A stretch of 64,000 nt of DNA from Dysidea avara (Eukaryota; Porifera; Demospongiae; Dictyoceratida; Dysideidae): NCBI RefSeq assembly GCF_963678975.1, contig NC_089272.1, forward strand, positions 62,074,574 to 62,138,573, in the 5' to 3' direction. The position numbers and the translations under genes were made by a program. Shown piece after piece: positions 25,801-38,800 of this stretch. Under the pieces are notes generated by a model. That model had not been told where the DNA came from and searched no databases. It was given only the letters and a program-made list of their open reading frames with translations. Within the stretch, counting starts at the first letter, position 1. Every line of letters starts with the position of its first letter.

Positions 25801-26156
25801 ACGCGTATGCAGCCCCATGGGTATGCCTATGGACATACAATTTGTCTTGTTTTGAGTTGTCAGTGTTGAAAATCACAGGTTGAATGATGACATATAACTA
25901 ACCACCTTACAACCTGTCCAGTCATCATAAGTCATAAGCCAATAGACCAAATTTGCATGGTCTTAAAGAGAGTAGTGGAGACTACGCTTAACCATTTCTT
26001 ATTTGTTTTGTTACAGACATATCTCACATGTATGGTATCAGACTGATATCAGGCTCACAAGAACTAAGGTTAACTAATTCACTACGTGATTCAAACATCA
26101 CCAGTAACAGTCGGGTTGTCATGGTAGTGATCACACGTGGTGGAATGGTCAGCTAG
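19817..26156 (+). CDS. Gene 1: CARD - ubiquitin-like fusion protein (218 aa)
   Basis: Exons are 19817-20224, 22490-22598 and 26017-26156, all with GT-AG ends and agreeing phases (0, then 1); they sum to 219 codons. Exon 1 encodes a CARD (about residues 8-97): helices with FTNKLDPSAIF, LLTEDDKQVL, the TPREKANYI turn, and the LPRKADGWFDKLLQCL helix typical of late CARD helices. It is followed by a basic, charged linker. Exons 2-3 encode a ubiquitin-like fold (about 138-215): an IFLESSG first strand, TIQVRSSDTVGSLMDKV aligning to the ubiquitin strand 2/helix 1 region, LISGSQELRL at the 'IFAGKQLED' position, SLRDSNI at 'TLSDYNI', and VVMVVITRGG at the end. Gly-Gly (214-215) is followed by only Met-Val-Ser. 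Translation starts at the ATG aligning with the start of CARD homology in gene 2. A cytosolic signalling adaptor is inferred. I know of no described CARD-Ubl family with this layout. Confidence 0.82.
20225..26016 (+). other. Introns of gene 1 with repeats
   Basis: Intron 1 (20225-22489) contains two related segments (about 21785-21875 and 22230-22325) that share a GTACTTCATGACCTCAT block and a CAAGTAGGTCCCAAA block. Intron 2 (22599-26016) contains a hairpin at 23928-23966 (AGGAGCTTATAAG mirrored), a MITE-like inverted pair at 24376-24433, a GT/TTTG-rich tract at 24450-24510, and the CA microsatellite listed separately. No further exons are needed to complete the domains. Confidence 0.55.
25612..25802. 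repeat. (CA)n microsatellite with AAC interruptions
   Basis: About 190 bases of ACACACA with regular AAACAC interruptions in gene 1 intron 2. The long minus-strand frames made of Val/Cys/Leu are translation artefacts of the repeat. Confidence 0.95.
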
Positions 26157-26599
26157 CAACACTTCAGAACATCTAGATTTTTTCACTTGATGTAAATTTA
26201 TTTTATTTTAACAACAGGGTCATTACAAATGGTGTAATACTGTGTGTGGCCATGGTATGATTTAGTTACTAGATATGGTTGTACGTAATGTATGTATGTA
26301 TGTGTGTACAGCAATGATGTTGTTTCCCCTCATTCTCCTTTTAACATCACTTGTAATATGATTTGTATATTTTCTATGTAACTATTTATGTCATATTAAT
26401 AAGATGTGGTTAATCAGATGCTGATGAGAACTCCTACAGCTGTAGAGAATTTTGTTGATTGTAACAATTTGGTAAGGGGATATTAAATCTTTAGGATGGC
26501 ATATTTCAATCAGCTGGAGCCCCAAATGCTGCTATACTTTTGCATATATTATAAATGATGTTATATAATTATTCTTGTACATGTGGTGCCATTGGTCAC

Positions 26600-26844
26600 G
26601 TGATTATATATTTGCAGATACCATGCCTAACAGTGGTCACGTGATTTAATTTACGCATTGACAAGCCCGGCCGACACGGAGAGGCGGGCGCTGTCAGACT
26701 GCATACACGTCAAACTGCCGCCATCAAGATCGAAGGGCAGGCGCCAGACTTCACTAAAAAAAAAACCACGCCAGACTGTTCACGTGGTGTTATTCTGATT
26801 TTTGGTGAAAAAACGGGTGACTTAGCTGTAGGATCGCACAACCA
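26600..26844 (+). promoter_or_regulatory. Candidate promoter and 5' UTR of gene 2
   Basis: This stretch is locally GC- and CpG-richer than its surroundings (for example CCCGGCCGACACGGAGAGG). It carries three CACGTG sites: GGTCACGTGATT near 26596, GGTCACGTGATT near 26636 and TTCACGTGGTG near 26780. CACGTG sites also precede gene 1. The start context is ACCAATGG. Inferred from composition and position. Confidence 0.4.
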
Positions 26845-29800
26845 ATGGCTACAGGATCAGATCTAGAGTTGATAGAAGGTACTGGTAACTAAGTGAACCT
26901 ATTAGTTGTCCAGCACACTTGCTCCTTGGTGCTGGGGGTGGCAGGCGCTTGACCTGGACTAAGCCTTTTTCAATCTTCAAGGGGTAGTCACTACCAATAG
27001 TCCTGTAGAACCATCTGCGACCGGGATCAAAATAAAATCAAGCGATCAAGAGTTAAATTTGGAGTGAATCAAGCGATCAAGACGTCCTAGAAAGTGGTGA
27101 TTAAACTAGCTCGAAAACAAAACGAGAATTTACGAAAATATGCGCTAAATTATCAAACAATCAAGGTTATTTTTAAGGAGAAACCAAGCGATCAAGGTAT
27201 ATTTTCGTCGATCAAAACCTTGGTCCCGGTGACCTAGCGACGATATTTCAGTACTTTTCGATTGTGGGTTGGAAACTTTTACCGTTGACTTGGCACGAAT
27301 TTGCTGGCCTTGACCTTTGACTTAGACTTTTACCACGGTCGTAGATCTACCTACAGTGAGTGCCTGTGTGTCACCCCCTTATATCCTGTACTCCGATCTT
27401 CGTCCTCGGTCAAAGCTAAAGTCAAGCTAGAAATTTACAGTCGGTCAAAGGACAAGCACAGTTTGTAAAGTGTATACCATGATCGAAACTTTTAGAATAG
27501 CATCGTGAATGTAAATTTACAAGAAATCAGTCAAGAGTCAAGCACAATTTTGAGTAAAAGTCAAGGATCAAGGCTTATTTTTCAACTTTGACCAAGGATG
27601 AAGATCAGAATACAGTGTATATTGGAGTGCCACCCCCTTGCACTTGGTACTGCCTATTCATCTAGGGATTGTGTGCGCGACATAATCTCTATTGTATGAC
27701 TACCACTTAGCTAATCACAAACCATACGGTGCATGTGCATGTAGTGTTGTAGTAAGGCCACTCCAAATAAAATTATCTGTTTCCTGTCCACCGCCCGCAT
27801 CTGGTTACTGTTAGGGGGGTGGTACTCCAATATATCCTGTACTCCGATCTTCGTCCTCAGTCAAAGTTAAAAGTTGAGCTAGAATTTTGCAGTTGGTCAA
27901 AGAACAAGCATGATTTTGTAAAGTGTATGCCACAATTGATACTTTTGGAATAGCTAAAATATACAGAATTTCGGTCAAGGGTCAAGCACAAATTTTAGTA
28001 AAAGTCAAAGGTCAGTGCTTACTTTTCGAGTTTGACCACTTTGACCGAGGACGAAGATTGGAGTACAGGATATATTGGAGCATAGATATACTAACCCCAG
28101 GTATGGGATTGGAAACTGCTGCATTCCTCACCAATTAACAGCTGCACTCCTAGTCTGATAAGTTTTCAAAATATGTTTTTTGCCAGTATTTAGAAATCGT
28201 GCTCAAGCATTCTGAGGTAGGTTTTAAACAGTTCTTGTAAGTTGCTGAGTTTAAATATACCATCACTTCCCAGTAGTACTCTTTCGCGCGACTTATCAAT
28301 GGAAAAAAGGAATGGCTGTAAAGGTGAGTGGCAAATTTTGTTCACTTATACTGCCTCACTGGATTAGTCTACGAGGTGTTTGTTTCGCTTAAATAGTAGT
28401 TCAAGGCATATAGTTTTGCATGAGGAAGTAGCCAGTGCTCTATCATTACTAGTTCTTGTCTTATTTAAGGAGATGATAATACGCGATTTTAGAAAATCTG
28501 TAATATTACCTTATAAAATACAAGAACAGAGTAGAAGCACACAAACTACTTCCTCATGCAAAACTAGAAACATTGAAATACTGTTTAAATGATACAGACA
28601 CCTCATAGACTAATCCAGTGAGGCGGTACAAGCAGACAAAATTTACCACTCACCTTTACAGCCATTTCTAGTTTTACCATTGAAACTCGCATTGAAAAGT
28701 CACACAAAAGAGTACTACTGGAAAGTGGCGGTCTATTTAAACTCAGCAACTTACAAGAACCATTTAAAACCCGTTGAGTACGATTTCTAAAGACAGGCAA
28801 AGGTGTCAAATTCTTTAAATTCATCGGACACGGAGTGTTTCAACAGAACTATCGAGGCACGTCACTAGTTTCCAGTCCTGTACCTGGGGTTAGTATATCT
28901 ACGATTGGAGTGTAACCCCCTTACACCTTTAAATATTTCATTATTCCATATTCTTCCATTATTTTCTGGTTATTCTTGCATACTGACAGGCTCAGTAAAA
29001 GCTATCTCAGCTCACGTATCAGCAGTGCTATCAAATCGGTACAAAATTCATGTTTGTGTTAGTTTTGCAAAAAGGAAAGAACAAGCTTAAACATGCTTTT
29101 ATGCAGCTTTTTAAGGTTGTACCGGGCAAATAATGGCTTGAAAAGCTGCCAGTGTCATAATGAAATAATGGAAATGGACCGCCCGTCCACATGCAAATAC
29201 GCTCGAGTCCAGGATGGGAAATAGAGAATTTATTTGGAGTGGCCTAACCATGGATCCTAATATTCCTAAATACAAGTTATAGTCATTGAGTTGGCTAAAT
29301 TAAGTGGTGACAATTTGCTATTCCGTAGCAAATCCATAGGTGCAGTTAGGCAATGTTGACAAGTCTAGCATGATCATACTTTTGTTTTGTATGTCTATGG
29401 GTTTCTTTATGTGAGGGGAGTGGTGTAACTACATGAGACTATATACTTACAACCAGTTGCCCAAATATTTGGTAACAAAAGGGAAATATACCTGAGTCCA
29501 GTCCACCAGTCCAGTCCACCAGTCCAGTCCACCAGTCCAGTCCACCAGTCCAGTCCACCAGTCCAGTCCACCAGTCCAGTCCACCAGTCCAGTCCACCAG
29601 TCCAGTCCACCAGTCCAGTCCACTAGTCCACAACCATTAGCTAACAGTGAAAATTCTATCCTTAGACTTTTATATAGTGTAATTGGGATTGTTTACAAAT
29701 TCGCTAAGAATTTTAATTTGATAACTTTGCTCAACCTCGAAAATATTCCCCCTTGACTATATGGTATGATGTAAACATGTGGGTTGACTAAACAGTAGAG

Positions 29801-32800
29801 CTGTGCATTTCTAAGCTAAAACGATAATACTCATTGCAAACTGTGTAACCACTAGTACCTGTCCTATCACACAGGTGCTGTCAACAAAAGAAATAAGTAG
29901 CATTTAAGGCAGTACTATATTCACAGGATCACAGTAGTTATGAAAACAAAGTTTGAGAAAAATCAATTTTACACACAGGAGTACACTTCCTTGCACCCTA
30001 ATCTTGTGCCCAGTTTGTTTTTTTCCCTTTTGTGTTTGGGTGGGGGAAATAAGAGGTCTGGGTATGAGACTATACTGGCACCCAGGTCAATTACTTTTAT
30101 AGCACCCAATTGGCCTGTCCATGCTGACAGTCCATATGCTGTGAAGCAATACCAGGATGCTATGAACTTACCATGCGCAAAAAAGGTAAGTTAGAAATAT
30201 TATGCCACTGGCAGGATTCAAACCCACACCCTACACTAACCGCAGCCACTTCAGGGAAGTGCTTTACCAGCTGAACTATTTTTTTGTGGTTTGCAATGGA
30301 ATGTGCATGGAGTTTTTCATTATCATGGCCTTCAATGTGCTGAAGTGGATGACGGAAAGCATGTAGAAGTGGCCGATACTGTATTGGGTAGCCAGATGAT
30401 GAGCATTTCATTTCGTACATGAATCGTGGTAATATGTGCACAGATAGGCGAGTAGGTGCTGTCAGTATCTGGTACATGAAAAAGTCACAAAAGGTAGTAC
30501 TGTATTAGGAACCCGCTGATTAATCTTTTTATTTTACATGCTATGCTGCACTGCTCAAAACCTTTACCTATTATACTCAAATTATGCTCAATATTTATTG
30601 CATTTTATGGGTAAATAATAAGTGGCTGGCACAGACTATAAATCCTTAACCCATTATTATCGAATGGCTAATATATTGCCATAACGAGTGCCCTATATAA
30701 ACGGAGCCATTACTCCTTTTTCCTAGGCGCTACGAAGCTAAAATTGCTACCAAACTGCTCAGAAGGACCGGGCGCTTCTAATGAAGTTTACCGTTCGGCG
30801 ATAGGAAGAAGCATGGGCAAGTTATGGCACTTGGCAATATAAAATAGCGTATAAAAAACAATACTACCTGTTTAAAACTCCATGTTCGCCTTCTCCCTGC
30901 TACTAGGAGGCTTTAGTTAGAATTACTCCATTCCCCACGTGATAAGGATTCTAAAAATAAATAGTGTGATGTCATCACGTTGATTAGTAAGATGGCGGCG
31001 CCCATCTTTCAATGCCATGGCGATACGGAGAAGATATGCTTCTTCGCTTCATAGCGCGTGAGTTGTGTGTGTGATCTGTAAGTATTCTAGCTGTGTTGGT
31101 AGAAGTGAGAGATGGCTATCAAACGGTATATAGCTTGATGGGTTAATTAATGGGTGGGGTCCACTCGTATCGTACACAGTTCACACAAGCCATAAAAGAT
31201 TTCACACTTGCGGTTTTGTAAAAAAAACTTCGGTAATAAAGGGTTAATAGAACAGTGAGTAACTCTAATAGAACAATCAGGTAGCTGACTGTTCTATTGG
31301 AGTATGTCAATCTTTTCTGTGACATGCAATTTGACAAACAAGTATTTAGAGTATATCGATCTTTTTCTGTGATATGTATTTTGAGAAGCAAGAATTTATG
31401 GTAATGCACAAGTGTTCTGCCTATTATGCTCAATGTTTTCATCTATTATGCTCATAACTATGCCAGTATAATCAGCGGGTCCCTAACTGTAAAGGTGGTA
31501 ATGTGGTATTTTTACAAAAAAATATTATTCAACGGAATTTTCTACTGCCTGCCTGCTTAGTGTAGCAGAAAAGTGGCTACAGCTATAGCACTACTTCTTC
31601 TTACTTCAACCTTTCTCATGTTGATAGCCATACAATACTCACACTATGTCTTATTTTTATCCTTTCCATAGCAGCTATCAGTCAACCACAGTACGGCTTC
31701 CTTTTCTGGGAGTACGTGTTCTTACACAATGTTATTGCACCAACATATTGGAATATATGTGCTCTCGGAGTACAGCTTGTGAGTTATTCTCAGTTTTAGA
31801 TAAGAAACCTGCCACCAGTAAAATTAATGGACTGCTTGTAGAATAATATGCACAAAGCGTATGAATGAAGTAGACTACTGTCAACTACACCGAGGTAAGT
31901 GAATTAATATGACATAGCTGCCAAACCGTGGTCTCACTTTGTGTCAGTAGTAGGTGCAGTTGGAATATAATATCAAGTTCACACGAGCATGCAAACTTGG
32001 TACCACTCAGTATGGTAGAAACAAGAAGTGTGAATAATTATCAATCAAACTGTACCGAACTAACCTAGCCATGCCATTTTTGGAATAAAGAAGAGATACT
32101 TAAACTTATTAGTATATGGAGTGATGCCAATATACAAGAACAGGTAACTGGATACCAAAGAAATCGTGATGTATATATTATGGCAGGATAGGCAGAAATC
32201 AGTTACACCAGGTCTTTGGAGATAAATTGAAGGTGAATAAAGGAAAAGAGAAAGGAAACAGGCCAAGTCAGGTACCCAGATTGGGAATGTTTTGATGCCA
32301 TTGATGCTGTAATTGGTTACAAACCAGCTACTCAGTCTCCAGTGGTTGTGGACTCATCACTGGAAGACCCAACTGGATGGGCAGATAACACTGTTCTGGA
32401 TAGCTTGACCAGTCAGCTAGCAATAGCTTGATGCAATCTGCTGGTGATGATTGAAATGAAGCACCATTGCTGAGTAACACTACTAGCTCTGTAACTCCAT
32501 CTGCTGGTGGTGAAACATCTGAGACCCCTGCAAAGCAGTAGTAGTACAGCCCAACCAAAGAAAGAAGCTGCTATAAATACTAAGAAATTGAACTATGATG
32601 TAACGGGTGATCTACTTGATAAGGCTTGTGTCTATGCAAGTATGCAAGAGAAGTCTGATAAAATTATGATAGAACTGGAAAACAAAAGAACTAGATTTGA
32701 AGAGCGACAGATGGAAATTGAAGCATAAATGAGGAGAGATGAGCAAGACTTTCAGTTGCAAATGATGAATGTAGAGCCTATGTAAACCCGCATCACAGCT

Positions 32801-35800
32801 CGTTTCAATTGCCATTTCCCCAACACTCAGTGTATGTGTATGAATTGTTCTATTGGGTGCTACAGCTACTATACATATACTCTGTGATGTGCCCAGGTTT
32901 AGAATAGTGGTGGTTAGAAGGGATAGGGTTGGGTCAAGAAATGTAGTATGGAGCCTTAAGTTTGTATGTCAGAGGTGAATTAGTAGTGGTTGTGGTGGCT
33001 ATTTTATTTGAGTGGTGGTCGGTACCGACCACTGCCGACCACTGTGGGTACATCCCTGACTCTAGTTTAAAATTCCTAATTTTTACTTATGCTTGTGTAT
33101 GTATGTATGTACGTACGTATGTATGTATTTATGTATGTATGTACATACGTATGTATGTATGTATTTATGTATGTATGTACATACATATGTACGTATATAT
33201 AGAGCTGGGCGATATCACAATTTCTTACCAATAATATATTACCATCTGAAACATCACGATATTACTAAATATCATGATATCCATACTTGAGTGCTATAGC
33301 AAAAATATTATTCCAAGAAATACATAACCAACACTTTTCTTGGATATAATTTGATTAGCACTTCCATCAAAGATTTGCATAAATATGTGTAAATATGCAG
33401 AATTACACTAAATACAGAGAATTACTGAAATATGATATGACGATATTGCAATTTGAAGACAGTATCAGATGTAAATATCCCAATATACGATAATATCATG
33501 ATATTGCCCAGCATTACGTATACACATAGTTAGATTTGTTGGTATGTACTTTTGTATGTATGTATGTGTGTGTGTATGTATGTATGTATTTATGTATATT
33601 GTTGTAGCTAATAAACCGCCAACCACAAGGCAACTTCTGTCCTTTGTGATACCTAAAGTTGCTACCAGATGGTATGAGTTGGGAGTTATGTTGCTAAGAC
33701 CAGAGCAGGAACCAAGATTGCAGCAGATCAAATCAGACCATGGTGATAATGTAAGAAAGAGTTGTTTAGAGATGTTCACATACTGGAGACGGTCTCACCC
33801 TGACGATAACTGGAATCATTTAGTAGCAGCGCTCAAGTCTCCTGGTTTAGAGATGGATGCAGTTGCTGCAGATTTACAAAAAATGTTCACTGGTAAATTA
33901 TTAATTTTGTGGTCACTGTTTTATAGCATGTGTTGCACGTGTAGGGACAATGTTAATATGTGCTTGTGTTTCTTGGCTTTTATAAGGATATAAATGTTCT
34001 TTTCGGATTTGTAGCAATTACAATTGGTAAGGATCAAACATCTTTACAAACCAACGTGGAGGAAGCAAAGAGTGAAGATAAGAGAAATATAACCTGTCCA
34101 GCCTACTACAGTGTACTGTTTTCTAGTCTTGTTGAAACTGTTCTCAACATTTTAAGTAAATTGGACAATAAAGAAGAAACCCTAGAAAGAGCCAAATCAT
34201 TGTGTATCTGTTTAACAATTGGTAGTGAAAGTAAAACATTGTTGTTTGATGATGAAAAATTGAAGAAAATTACTGACTGTGCAAATTTCAGAGAATTGTT
34301 TGTTATTCTTCGTGCACACTGGAATTGGGATGAGTGCTCAATACTGGAAGGAATTGTTGAAAAGTGTGAGTCAGAAAAAGCACAACAAGAGCTTCACAAA
34401 TACCGGCAAAAGGTGGTAATCACTAAAGGTCTTGAAGTTATTTTTAACCAAGTTAAAGTTTCTCCACCGACAGGATATAAAAGGTTTTATGTAATTTATA
34501 AAACCAGTTCAACCAGGCTAACAACTGATCAGTATCTTGACTGCAAAAAGTTTATATTTGACACTCTTGAAGTCCACCAGTATGTAGCCCTCCCATACAG
34601 TTGGGTGCTATTTGGTTCATTACATCTTGAGTGGCATGTTACTGCTCAGGCAGTCCCTTACATGATGGTTATGGCATACAAGAAGAAACAGGTTTTCATT
34701 GACAACTCTTACGTATTTATGCAACTTGGAGTAGTTCCAATATATGATATGAGGGATACTCATGAAGAAGTGAGTACAACTATGTAAATGTGTATATGCA
34801 CATTGATTGCATGATATACAGTGTATCAACATTGTTCATACAATGAGTTATTTTTATGTAGCTATAGGATTATTGCATGGATCAGCTGATGTCTTAGCAA
34901 CTGACCGTAATTTTACAATGTCGGAAATCAAAATACACACCATGATAACAATAGCTTGCCCATACTGTACATGTATTATACAGACCATAGTTTTCTATTT
35001 TAACAGTATATATATAGCAGCTATAATTTTGTGTATGACCAGTAGTGCTGGGTGGTATTGAAAAATAACAAATGGTATACCTTCCATAAAAAGTATCACG
35101 GTATTACTAAATATCACGGTATTAATGGTAAAGCCATTGGTATTAAAGTAACTGCCATTTACCTCAACAAAAGCACCAAATACCCATGGTAGTTCAGCAA
35201 ACCTCAGGTACAAATTACCACAAACAAACTTGTTTACATAGTTTGGTTAGCTGACTACATCACCACCTGCCTACAAATGGGTAGTTGGAAAAGGCAGATA
35301 CAGTCGGACGCGGACACATGCAGACACGGACATTTTCAAAAAGCATTTTTACATTTATATAACAGTTATTTTTCATATCTAACGCTGTTTGTACAGCAGC
35401 ATTCGCTTCCAGACCCAGGAGTCGATCTTGTCATAGCGCGTATCCATATATATACCACTTTAGCGTGGGCGTTCAAAGGCGCCGCTCGGTGTTTAACTCG
35501 CATATTGCCCGGGAAATATCAGGATATTGCCCGGGCAATATCATGGGAAAGCGGTTTGCCAATGACTTTGATACCCAGCCAGTTCAAAGAATCGATGCGC
35601 TTTGACTCGTTATATTGAGCGACATAGAGCTTTGTATTGTGGGACTCAGTTTTGTAGAGGTTGCTAAGCTTAGTACATAGGCTAAGATAGAGTAGTTGGT
35701 TGTTACTAAAGGATAATGAAGGCACAAAATAATTGTTTGGGCGATTGTGGATGCGTACTTCTACCCAACGCGTATCAGCCTTTGAACAGACCATGGAACA

Positions 35801-38800
35801 GCAAAGCTACTACTGCTACGTTGAAATAGGTTAGTAACTTACAGTTCTAAGTACTTAACTTAATATAATAACTTACTTACTGTCCCAATAGCGAAGTTAG
35901 TTGGCTTAACTTAGTACAAAAATGATAACAATATAAACTCCATCCCACAATCGCAAGTTTTCTAACATTGCGTGTTGAAGCATAGTAACGTATTAATAAC
36001 GTTTTAACGTATGGACAACGTTTTGATGGCTATTAGCCCATGCTATTAAAACCACAATCGATCTTCAGATGCTACTGTATAAAACAAATGGGATGAGTTC
36101 TTATTAGTTCTTTCACCTATTAGGTGAGTGCGCCCCAAGTGATATATATCACTTGTACCATGGCTGCTTGGGATTTTGCTGACATATACACCCGCAGCCC
36201 TCGGGCCTGCGGCCCTCGTGCTTTGGGTGTATATATTAGCAAAATCCCTCGCAGCCATGGTATAACTATTACATAAGCGCATGTGTGAACGATACACTAG
36301 CGCTCTAAAGACCATATTACAGTGTTGTATACGTGCTCTAGAAATCTAATTCAGAGCATATAGTTGTACACCAATAATACTGTAGTGATTTTCTTTTTTG
36401 ATGATTCCTGTAGTAAAGAAAAAAATAAAATAAAAAGGAAGCCTCAAAGCTGGCAGCTTTGGGGTTTGTAATTACAAAAAGTATACCAAAACAGAGAAAA
36501 GGGTATCATGTGATCATTGAAAATAATTGGCATCATGCATCTTTGCAGCCATTTCTTGGCTGCCACCTCTAATTTCAACACCTTTTTCTTTCTAGTGGAG
36601 GGCTGCACCCTTTTTTCACAGCTTGGCTATTTTGGTACAGATACGTATATATAGGGTGTATGCCATGATTTTTCTGGTCACTTCTTGTTGAGTAGTATCA
36701 CTATAACAATCTACCAGGACTGTGATTTTGGTAATCTAGATTACTAAAATCAGATACCTACTTTTTTGTGATAGAGCCTTCAGCACTGTAGGTGTGTCCA
36801 TATACGTATTATCACTATTAGTTTTTGTAGATATACTGTAGCAATTAATAAAGGAAGTTTTTAGTAGTCATTTAACTCCATCAAGGTAAAGCATGAATGC
36901 AATCTCAGACCATTCATGTTTATAGCTACATTGCCTACCTACATTGTGTGGGTAGGGATTTCACAACTGGCAACTACCTAATGTTCCCTATTCATTGCTT
37001 GTATTATATTTCACTCAGGAGAAATCTCCATCCATTACTAGTGGCAGTCACCACACAGTATCAACTCCATTGGATGATGAGTCTTGTAATATTGAACATG
37101 ATGTTCTAAAAGAATGTGCTGTATCATTCACCAACAAGTTGGATGCATCTGCAATATTTCCACACTTAACAGCACATCATCTCCTATCAGAAGACGATAA
37201 ACTAGTGTTAATCAGCACTTTAAGAACACCAAGAGAAAAGGCAAAACATATTATGAGTATATTACCCCAAAAGACAGATGGGTGGTTTGATAAACTGTTG
37301 CTATGTCTCCGTGAATCAGTGGATGGAACAAATCATGGAGACCTTTGGAGAGAATTAGAACAAAAACAGAAAGAATTAAGGCAAACTAAAAGCACAGGTA
37401 CACCCAAAAATATAGATATATCAATCAAAGAGGAATCTGAAGAATCACATCGACCAGCTGGAGATGAAGAGAATAAGGTATGTAATACAGTATTCAACTG
37501 GAGGGTGTACAGCAGCAGTATGTATAGATCACAAAATCTTTGCTGCCCAAAAATATCACCAAAGCTTAATTGGCACTATTGGTTAGATTCAATCTTACAG
37601 ACCTTTAGCACTTGTGCTGTATGTACACTCTTAATAAATAGAAATAATGTGTATTTGGTTCCACAAGACGTTCTTTGAGATAATAAGTCGCTGTCTAAGG
37701 TTCCTATGGATACAAATACATGACATTAACAAAGAGAAAACATCCTGGCTAGATCCCTGTAAGCGTCCAAGTAAAAATCAGATGGCTGCAGGTTCAAGGT
37801 CCAGTCAAGGATTTTCCACCTTTTCAAATATTATACTTAATCAAGTAGTGAGTTGTGCGACCAAGGAACTATGAAGTGCACAACCAAAAGTTAAAAATGT
37901 GTGGCCACTACTGTGAGTTACTTATGTGTAGGGACAGTTTCACAATATTAGTTCTGGATTATGTAACTTCTCTTAGTAGATTTATATTCGTTATGTAATA
38001 AAAAAAATCTTTAGTTGTTGTCAAGTGTACTTATACATATTTTGCTTTATTTCTCTACCTTGTGTTACACCTACCGTCATGTTACACCAGTCAACATACC
38101 CATGTTGTACAGTCCATCTAGCACTAACACTATCTAATTCTGGTTTGCTCCTACACGATTTTCTTCAATTAAACCTCTAACCCAGACAATAACTTTTAAA
38201 GACATGATGTGAACACAAATCCTAAAATCTTACAAACAAGTTGTGAAAGAATCAAGAGCGTAAGTTCCCTAGGAAAGGTGTTTGAAGCATAAATCTTGTA
38301 GACTCTATTTATTACCATGCGCCGCTTGGTGTATTACAATTGTTTTAACCTTTGTGACTTGTCACTACTGTGGAACTTCTGGTAGTCTTCTGAACAGCCT
38401 TGTTACATATACCCACCCCATGGACAAACAGTCACTCACATCATGGCTTTCATCATGCATGTTAATTACTATATACACACCTATATAACACAATGAACAT
38501 CACATTAATTGTTTACTTCTGACGATACAACAGAATAGTGATGTATTCTAGAAATTCAGGTTAGTGCATATGGAAATTCATGACACCCCTGATGACGCTA
38601 TACTCTATGTACACTGATAATTGAGAACTACAAAAGAACACATATAGACAATTGTAATAATACAGTTCCTCAACTGACCTGAAATTCACGACATCCTTTG
38701 ATCTGAGTTCCTGTATGGCCTTAAGTTACACATGACCACATCCAACTGCTAGTGGGTAAACTACTATGACCACATGGCCTGCAAAAATCAATAAGCGGGC

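Noticed and set aside
25515-25876. Three overlapping minus-strand frames rich in Val and Cys
   Set aside because: They are translations of the CA microsatellite in different frames; no real protein.
29407-29633. Minus-strand frames with a Trp-Thr-Gly-Leu-Asp repeat
   Set aside because: They come from the 13-bp minisatellite, where all three frames stay open because the unit has no stop.
31001-31140. AAGATGGCGGCGCCC start-like context, a possible first exon of gene 2
   Set aside because: The frames stop after about 20 codons or end in phase 2, which does not fit the phase-1 Death-domain exon. The 34-base exon at 26845 fits.
35792-35828. ATG in ideal context (ACCATGG) followed by a GTTAGT donor, a possible alternative first exon of gene 2
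   Set aside because: The donor is phase 1 while the next CARD exon needs phase 0, so it cannot be joined directly. Kept only as a curiosity.
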